From positions 15,001 through 79,000 of the forward strand of contig NC_134526.1 of NCBI RefSeq assembly GCF_027942865.1: a stretch of DNA of 64,000 nt. The letters are read 5' to 3'. This document shows positions 20,790 to 29,900 of the stretch, in pieces. Below the pieces are notes generated by a model, which did no database searches, had not been told where the DNA came from, and worked only from the letters and a program-made list of their open reading frames with translations. A program made the position numbers and the translations under genes. Numbering within the stretch: position 1 is the stretch's first letter; every line of letters starts with the position of its first letter. The stretch comes from Odontesthes bonariensis. Lineage: Eukaryota; Chordata; Actinopteri; Atheriniformes; Atherinopsidae.

Positions 20790-20883
20790 CTATGACACAG
20801 TCAGATCCCACTCTTCATCCTCAGCCTCCTCTTCCTCAGACAATGAAAACTCATTTACCTGCAAAAATACACACAAATAAAGG

Positions 20884-20934
<51 letters not shown>

Positions 20935-23900
20935 CCCCAGCCTCTGAAACCAAATCTTAACCTGGCTATAGCCGCTTTCGGACAGACCGTTCTAAGAACG
21001 CAGTTATCAGAACTGTCCTACTCGATTTTCTTTCTGATAACTGTCCTTCTGTTTCAGTCTGCATTCGCACATGAGTCGGGACCTGATAGGGACTGATGCG
21101 CCGCGCGCAGCCGTCTGCTTCAGTGACGTGTTACGTTAGCCATTTAGCGCCACATTCAACAACAAAACAAAACCCGGTAAAAGTAATTAGAGAAGAAAAA
21201 ACACCACCAAAAAGCTAATATGGAGAGCGGGGAGGCCACCGTGTTCATGGTCTGCATGATGGTGATATTAATCATGGACGATCACATCAGGCGTCTAATA
21301 TCGAGGCTGGAAGAGCTCACAGAGAGAGTCAGGAGACGATACTTTTTCATTTCATGAAGGAAGAAAGGAGAGCAGAGCGCTACAGACAAAGGAGACCAGT
21401 GTAAGTTTAACTTATTAAACACCCGCCGGTTGTGTCTGTGTCGTATGAGGAAACATTTCAGCCGTGATAGCATGACATGGGGCGTAGCTACCGACCACCA
21501 AACACCTCCGTCAGATGCGTTCTATAGAACCATGAAAAGACCCGACCTCGGAGAAGGAGCTAAATAGTTATAGGAACTGAGGGAGATAGCCCCGAGTTCC
21601 TGTATGTCCGAACAAGAGAGAAAACGGCCCCGCGGATTAAAAGGTTATTAGAACTGCCAAAGGTTCCTACAGTCCGAAAGCGGCTTATGTAACCATGGGA
21701 ACTGTCCCCGTGGTTACAGGTTAGGGTCAGATTTCTTTGTATAGACCATTTAAAAACACAAGTAGAAATAAAATAAAGTGAAAAGATGCCTGAAGCTCAT
21801 CCTGAGTTTTAAAAGTAGTAACAGTCTGAGTCTGGACCCTTGGACCTGAGAGCACCTGAAAGGACCTTCTGATTGGATGATCCGACCGAGGTATAAAGAT
21901 GAAGAAGATCACAAATATGATGGTGCGAGCCCATTTAAAACCTTCCACTGTGGGAGAAGGATGTCATGACATGCTCATGACTTCTGGCCTAGTTACATCC
22001 TGGGCCTTGTTGACTGGTTCATATGAATATTGTTGATAGTTAGAATGAGCGTGTTCATGATAAACTGCGAAAGTTAGGCGCCTCCAGAGAGGGCCACGTA
22101 CACTTGTTATGATAAAACGGTATAAAAGGGTGTCACCAGATGAGCTCGTCGGACATTTTGTACATTCTGTATGCACATTTGCTGTGACGGTTTGTTCAAT
22201 AAACTCCCCAATGGACGGCTGACCAACGCGGGATTCGACTCTAATTTCTCCACAACACCACTCAGAGAGTTACAGTAATCCAGTCTGTGCTTAAATCATT
22301 AGAAGATAAGTATGACTTCACTTTGGCCAACAGTCGTAGCTGGAACAAACCAGCTTTGAAGCAGAACTGATCTGTTTATCAGATTTAAATGTGCTGTCAG
22401 ACATCACATCCAAGCTTTTAGCAGACGTATGAATAAAAGAAGACAAACACCACAGTTTCTGTCTTACTTTCATTTAAATGTCCTACTGTCCAACCAGTTC
22501 TTCAGTTCACCGAGGGCTCGAGTTTTAAGAGGCACATTTATTTCAATACCGTCTGCAAAACAATTAAAGGAAAGGCTGTGTTTGGTAAAGACTGGCCTCA
22601 AGGGCAACGTATAAAGAGGGCCCACAGTGGACCCCTGAGGTACCCCTCAAGAGAGACATGCCACAGAAGAATGATTTGAACCAATGAAGGGCCACAGAAG
22701 AATGATTTGAACCGATGAAGGGCCACAGAAGAATGATTTGAACCAATGAAGGGCCACAGAAGAATGATTTGAACCAATGAAGGGCCACAGAAGAATGATT
22801 TGAACCGATGAAGGGCCACAGAAGAATGATTTGAACCTATGAAGGGCCACAGAACAATGATTTGAACCAATGAAGGGCCACAGAACAATGATTTGAACAA
22901 ATGAAGGGCCACAGAACAATGATTTGAACCAATGAAGGGCCTCAGAACAATGATTTGAACCAATGAAGGGCCTCAGAAGAATGATTTGAACCAATGAAGG
23001 GCCACAGAAGAATGATTTGAATCAATGAAGGGCCTCAGAACAATGATTTGAACCAATGAAGGGCCTCAGAACAATGATTTGAACCAATGAAGGGCCACAG
23101 AAGAATAATTTGAACAAATGAAGGGCCACAGAACAATGATTTGAACCAATGAAGGGCCACAGAACAATGATTTGAACCAATGAAGGGCCACAGAACAATG
23201 ATTTGAATCAATGAAGGGCCTCAGAACAATGATTTGAACCAATGAAGGGCCTCAGAACAATGATTTGAACCAATGAAGGGCCACAGAAGAATAATTTGAA
23301 CAAATAAAGGGCCACAGAACAATGATTTGAACCAATGAAGGGCCACAGAAGAATGATTTGAATCAATGAAGGGCCTCAGAACAATGATTTGAACCAATGA
23401 AGGGCCTCAGAACAATGATTTGAACCAATGAAGGGCCACAGAAGAATAATTTGAACAAATAAAGGGCCACAGAACAATGATTTGAACCAATGAAGGGCCA
23501 CAGAACAATGATTTGAACCAATGAAGGGCCTCAGAACAATGATTTGAACCAATAAAGGGCCTCAGAACAATGGGCCTCATGCAAGAACCGTTCGTACGCA
23601 CAGATTTGTTCTTAAATCGTCCGTACGAGTGATTTAAGAGAATTCGCGCATTCACCAATCTTTTCGTATTTTACGTTTTATTTCAGGTACGAATAGAATT
23701 CACGAGTGATCCAGACCTGTCGTAGGAGTTTCGTAAAATAGTCCGCTGTTGTTCCAATCAAGTTTGCTTGACTAATGGATTGTATATTTAATTACTTTGA
23801 AGCAAACATAAATAAATACCCCATAATGATGCTGACATTATTCTGTTTAACCTAAATTATGCACGAATCGAAGGTTAATTTGACTCTGTATATAACAAGG

Positions 23901-26900
23901 TCAATGGGAAGCGTAACCAGCGGCTGACTTGCTACTTTTGGATGCCATAGCACGTCAGGCTCTTGGAAGAGACCATGTGGAGACAGACGAATGGCTGACA
24001 TCCTGATTTAGATTGCCAAGGACTGTGCTGCTGCAAATATGCAGCTTGCTAGAGGCACAACTCCAGAGAAAAACACGCCGATCAAACCCAATTCCACCAC
24101 ACGTCCAGGTCCTCACCACCCTTGCATTTTTGGCCACTGGAACCTTTCAGAGGGAGATTGGAGACAGATCGGGTGTGTCCCAGTCCTCTGTGAGTCGTGC
24201 GCTCCCCTTGGTCATCAAAGCTCTCATCAGTTTATCACCCGTGGTACATCACATTCCCATACACCGCTGTCCAACAAGTACAAATTAAGAGGGACTTTCA
24301 TCCCGTGGCTGGACTGCCAAACATAATTGGAGCACGAGACGCATATACGCATCAAATCACCCGTGCTGTCATGGAGCGCACTGAGCTGAAGGCCAGGTGG
24401 GTGTGTCTCGATACCTCGTTCATGGCGCAATATTGCCATGAACGAGGGTCTCCACCTGAACCAGCCCAGGCAGACCAAAAGGTGCCAGGAGACCCCCCCT
24501 CATGGACCACCCCATCAAAGTGCCATCATGATGAGGCAACAACTGATTGCACGGCTTTAGTTGCAGTCATCGCTCGCCTGCCCAGGGTAAGACGTTTTTT
24601 TAAGCCATTTTCATATCAAACCTTTTTTTTTTTTTTTTTTTTTTTTTCTTCTCGGTGACATGGTATTAACAACACTCTCAATTGCTTCCCATTTCTTTGC
24701 TTTAGCAGGTCCCGTAATTCCACTGCTGACACTGCTAAAATGACAGACTTTCCTTTTTGGATCTCTGGAAGCAGAACTTCAATCTCAGAGCCCATAAAGT
24801 TGTTCTTTTTGCGCCTTGATGCCGTTCTCACGACTCAACACTTCCTGGCACAGGAGCAAGGAAGCACAGCCTTATATGGTGTCATTTAGGGCGTGGAGTA
24901 TGCAAATCTACTATCCTCGTGCACGTGAACTTAGATACACACGGGTGGGATTCATCATTTACGCAGGTCGTTTACACACTTTTCCCGAAGTTAAGAGCGT
25001 TTGTTGAATCTGACGTGGCGTGTTCGTACGAGACCTTCTTACGAAAAAAGTGAGAGAAATTTAGAATAAAAATACGAAAATGTTCTTGCATGAGGCCCAA
25101 TGATTTGAACCAATGAAGGGCCACAGAAGAATGATTTGAACCAATGGTTCAAAGGTTTTGTCTATTTGGGAAAACGATAACACCCTCGTTTGAGCAGGTA
25201 GTCAAAGCAAATTTCCCGCCCATATTTGAGCGTATAAGGCTAGACCTAGAAAGATGGAATATCCTCCGAATTTCCTGGTTAGGCTGTGTCACACTTCTAA
25301 AAATTAACATTTCTCTGGGCTACTTTACCCCATACAAATGATCCCAGTCATGTTCCTCCATAAGACTATCAAACAGTTAAATAGTTGGTTTAGCTCCTTT
25401 ATATGGTCTAAGAAGAAACCACGCCTGAAAATAGCTACGCTATGTCTTCCATCCTCAGAGGGGGGTCTCGATCTCCCGGACCATAGCTGACTGGGTGCAT
25501 GATAAGTCCACGTCTCTCTGGTTGGTTGTAGAAAGTTCAATGTCTAAATTCCCTTTGGTTAATCTAAGTTTATTAGAAAAAATACATTTTTGAAGTCTGC
25601 TTGTTCTAACCCTATAACAATCTCCACAGTAAAGTCATGGAAATTAGAGGGCAGATCTCAACTCATGTCTGTATTCACTCCTGACAATCCTGACTTCCCC
25701 CCTGGACTAATGGACAATAACTTCCGGATTTGGGAAATTAAAGGAATATCTACTTTACACAAAGTATTGGAAGGCTCTACCATGATGTCTTTTAGTCAGT
25801 TGAAAAGGAAATATGATATTCCAAAACAGGATTTCTTTAGATATGTGCAAGTGAGAGATTTTGTCACAAAGGATACCTCAATGCTTCAGTGTCCGTGTCT
25901 TTTTGCAAAGATCTGGCAGTTCTATTAGCCTGTTCTATAATATCCTTAAGGAATATAACATTATTAACACCTTCTTATGGTAAAGGGAACTTAATATCAA
26001 GATAACAGATGACTGGAATGATGCTTGGAAAAGTGCTAAAACACTGAATGTCTGGAACCAAGTGAGATCTATGCAACTGAAGCTCCTACAAAGGGTCCAT
26101 ATCTCTAAATACGACCCAAATCCATCTGCACTGTGCCCCGAGTGTAAGATAGAAACTGGTGGTCCGACACATCGGGCCTCATGCAACAACCGTCCGTACG
26201 CACAGATTTGTTCAAAAGGAACATTCACCAATCTGTTCGTATTTTACGTTTTCTTTCAGGTAGGAACATAATTTACAGTGATCCAGTTTCCTAAAACAGT
26301 CCGCTGTTATTCACGTGAAGTTTGCTCGACTAATGGAGTTTATATTTAGTTACTTTGAAGCAAAAATAAATAAACATATACATTATACCCCATAATGATG
26401 CTGACATTATTCTGCTCGACTAATGGATTGTATATTTAATTAGCTTCGGTGAGCTTACCTGCAGGACTCCTTCAGTCTCAGAATGTACAAACTGATCTGA
26501 GGTCTGTTTGAGCTCCACCATCACTTTACCGTCACCTGCAGAGACAGGACTGGAGTCAGTATGTGTGCGTGCATGTGCACGTGCACATGCACGCACACAG
26601 AAAGCAGGTGTGTCCTGTAGTACCGAGAAGTATGAGCAGCACTGTGGTGAAGGCCTGAACCAGAGCTTTCTCTCTGACCAACTTCTGCAGCCTGCAGCGC
26701 CTCTGGAGGAGAATATCTGGACCTGCAGACACGTTAGCATGTTAAAGGTTAAAGGTCACCCCAAGGTCAGAAACCCAAGAGCTACATCTCAGACTCTGCA
26801 GGCCTCAGTTAGCATGTTTACTTAAAGGTGATAGAGAATGGTTGAATGGGGCATTAATCCTTGTTCTGTGATGTGATGTGATATGTAGCCCCCAAAAAAT

Positions 26901-29900
26901 TGGTTGGGTCTGTAATGACTCAGAACCTCCCTAAAAGGCTCTCTGAAACAGCTGTTACTATGCTGGGTTTAGAATGCGTCTTTTGCCCTTATTGGCGTCG
27001 TTTCAGAGCTTATCTGGCAACCTCATTATGAAATGCAGGTAGGTGTTGGGGCTATTCGGCTGCCCTTGCTCTCACCGAAAACAGAGCTATAGAGTAATAC
27101 ACTGACTGGAAAGAAAGCTCATTCCCTTTAGATGAACAAGCCAGAGCTAACGTGCAATTCTTACAACAGGAATATGGCACAACACACATTTAAAACAAAA
27201 TAAAATGTGATACTTACAGGCTGTACTGATTGCTGGGGTTGATTTTATTCAGAATCAGAATTCGTTTTATTGCCATTGTTAGTGAACAGTGTTCACTAAC
27301 TAGGAATTTGCTGCGGCGTAAGGTGCAAACATGTAACATAGGATATAATAATAGAAAATAAAGAATAAAAATATATGAATATAAAATGTACAAGGTGTGT
27401 ACAACAATACACAGTATCCAATATACAGAGCAACAACAGTGCAGCTTCATTAGTGCAGGTTTAATGATGGTAAAGTGACTGGGGCAGGTTATGAGGTGAT
27501 TATGAAGTGTTCATAAGTCCAGCTGCAAGGGGGAAAAACTGTTTTTGTGACGGGAGGTTCTGGTCCGAATGGACCGAAGCCTCCTGCCCGAGGGGAGTGG
27601 TGCAAATAGAGAAGGGTCAGCTGTGATCCGACCTGCTCGCCCCATAGTCCTGGAGACGTGCAGGTCATGGATAGATGGGAGGCTGCAGCCGATCAGCTTC
27701 TCAGCGGAGCGCACAGCTCGCTGCAGTCTGTCTGTCCCTGTCGGAACTGACCCTGTACTGAGCATTAAATTCCGACTGAAGCCTGCTCGGAATCGTGCAA
27801 GCTTTGTGAAACTGTACTCCGTGAAATGCGCAGAGCAAAAGAAAAGTCGGCGGTTGTATGTACTGGGGATGCTGTTAAAAATAAATAAAAGCCATTGATC
27901 GCGAACATTGCTTTCCGGGGGAATATGTAACGATCGTAGTCCGCTTTCACAGCCTTGGAAGGCTCACCTGTTCCTGTTTCTTGCCGAAGGGGCGTCTCTG
28001 AAACGGGGTGGCTGTGGATTTGGGTGTGGGGGGACGATTGCTGAAAAAGTGACGTCACTTTTTCACAAAAACGGATTGGCACTTTTTCTGGGGGATATTC
28101 AAAAAGGGGAGTACTTGAAACAGAGGTTCTGACACTTGCTGGCACTTCGTGTGTACTCCCCACAGCGGGGAGACTCAGAACTAACACCAAAAACGTGAAA
28201 AAGATGATTTTGATTCTCTATCACCTTTCATTTCTCACACACTGCTGCTACCAGCTGCTGGATCAGGGGTTCACTTAGTTTCTCACTCACTGCTCAACAT
28301 CAGCTGAGGAACAGGTGAGTTTTTATTACGACGAGACATTAACAAGATCTTTAAAGCCGGTTCTTTTTCAAACATCAGCAGGTTGGACTTCAGGTTAGGG
28401 TCACATCTGAGCTTCATGAAGTCTGACGCAAACATCGACACTTTTTACTCTGAAACGGGACGTGTTCCGGTTTGTGTTGCAGTTCTGCTGACGGTCAGCA
28501 GGGGGCAGCGCTGCACAGCCTGAGAGTCGGCTGACAACCATCCTCGGTTTGACTGAGTCATGGTCTCAGATCTCTGCTGAGTCATGGTCTCACCCGACGT
28601 AAAACTAACATGTTTCCTGTGAAACGGAGCAACACGTGTAATCTGAGGACGGTTTCCAGCCCGTTAAAGGTTCTAACGGACCCCCAGACCTCGGTTCCAG
28701 CCTCTTAAAGGTTCTAACGGACCCTCAGACCTCGGTTCCAGCCCGTTAAAGGTTCTAACAGACCCCCAGACCTCAGTTCCAGCCTCTTAAAGGTTCTAAC
28801 GGACCCTCAGACCTCGGTTCCAGCCCGTTAAAGGTTCTAACGGACCCCCAGACCTCAGTTCCAGCCCCTTAAAGGTTCTAACGGACCCCCACACCTCAGT
28901 TCCAGCCCGTTAAAGGTTCTAACGGACCCTCAGACCTCGGTTCCAGCCCGTTAAAGGTTCTAACGGACCCCCAGACCTCGTTTCCAGCCTCTTAAAGGTT
29001 CTAACGGACCCCCACACCTCGTTTCCAGCCTCTTAAAGGTTCTAACGGACCCCCAGACCTCAGTTCTAGCCTCTTAAAGGTTCTAACGGATCCTCAGACC
29101 TCGGTTCCAGCCCGTTAAAGGTTCTAACGGACCCCCAGACCTCGGTTCCAGCCTCTTAAAGGTTCTGACGGACCCCCAGACCTCGTTTCCAGCCTCTTAA
29201 TGGTTCTGACGGACCCCCAGACCTCGGTTCCAGCCTCTTAAAGGTTCTAACGGACCCTCAGACCTCGGTTCCAGCCTCTTAAAGGTTCTGACGGACCCTC
29301 AGACCTCGGTTCCAGCCTCTTAAAGGTTCTAACGGTAGTAAAACACACACCCGCCTCCATCCCCTCCATCACCTGAGCAGGTGAAGCTGTCCTCCAGCAC
29401 AGCAGCGCCTCTGGTGGTCAGTCCGTGATGAGGGAAGCAGAGTTTCATCAAACAGCCGAACTTCAGCCTCCTCTGTCCGACTCCTCCCTCCTCCTCAGCT
29501 TCTTCTTCGCTGGTGAGCTCCTTCAGCTGCGGAGGACACAGACAGGAAGTCACCTGCTCAGCAGCACCTGAGGAACGCCATGGAGGGTTAGGGTTACCAT
29601 GGACTACCTAACCCAATATAACCCTATCGATAACCCTAACGCCATGGAGGAGTTTCTCACTGTGATGATGTCAGAGCTCCAGCCGTTGAAGCCCAGGCAG
29701 TGATTGGCCAGTTCCAGGCAGCGGGCGTGGCTCAGAGGGCCGCTGTCAGACAGGAAGTGAGGCGTCTGTTTGGAGCTCAGCTTTACCTGCGAACACACAC
29801 GAAAGCCTTCAGTTATCAGGCCCCTCTCTGTGGAACCAGCTGCCAGTTTGGGAGGCAGAGCCTTCAGTTATCAGGCCCCTCTCTGTGGAACCAGCTGCCA

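Noticed and set aside
22598-23658. Long repetitive open frames on the minus strand (FKSFFCGP-type repeats)
   Set aside because: Product of the 31-bp minisatellite unit avoiding stops in some frames; no gene context.
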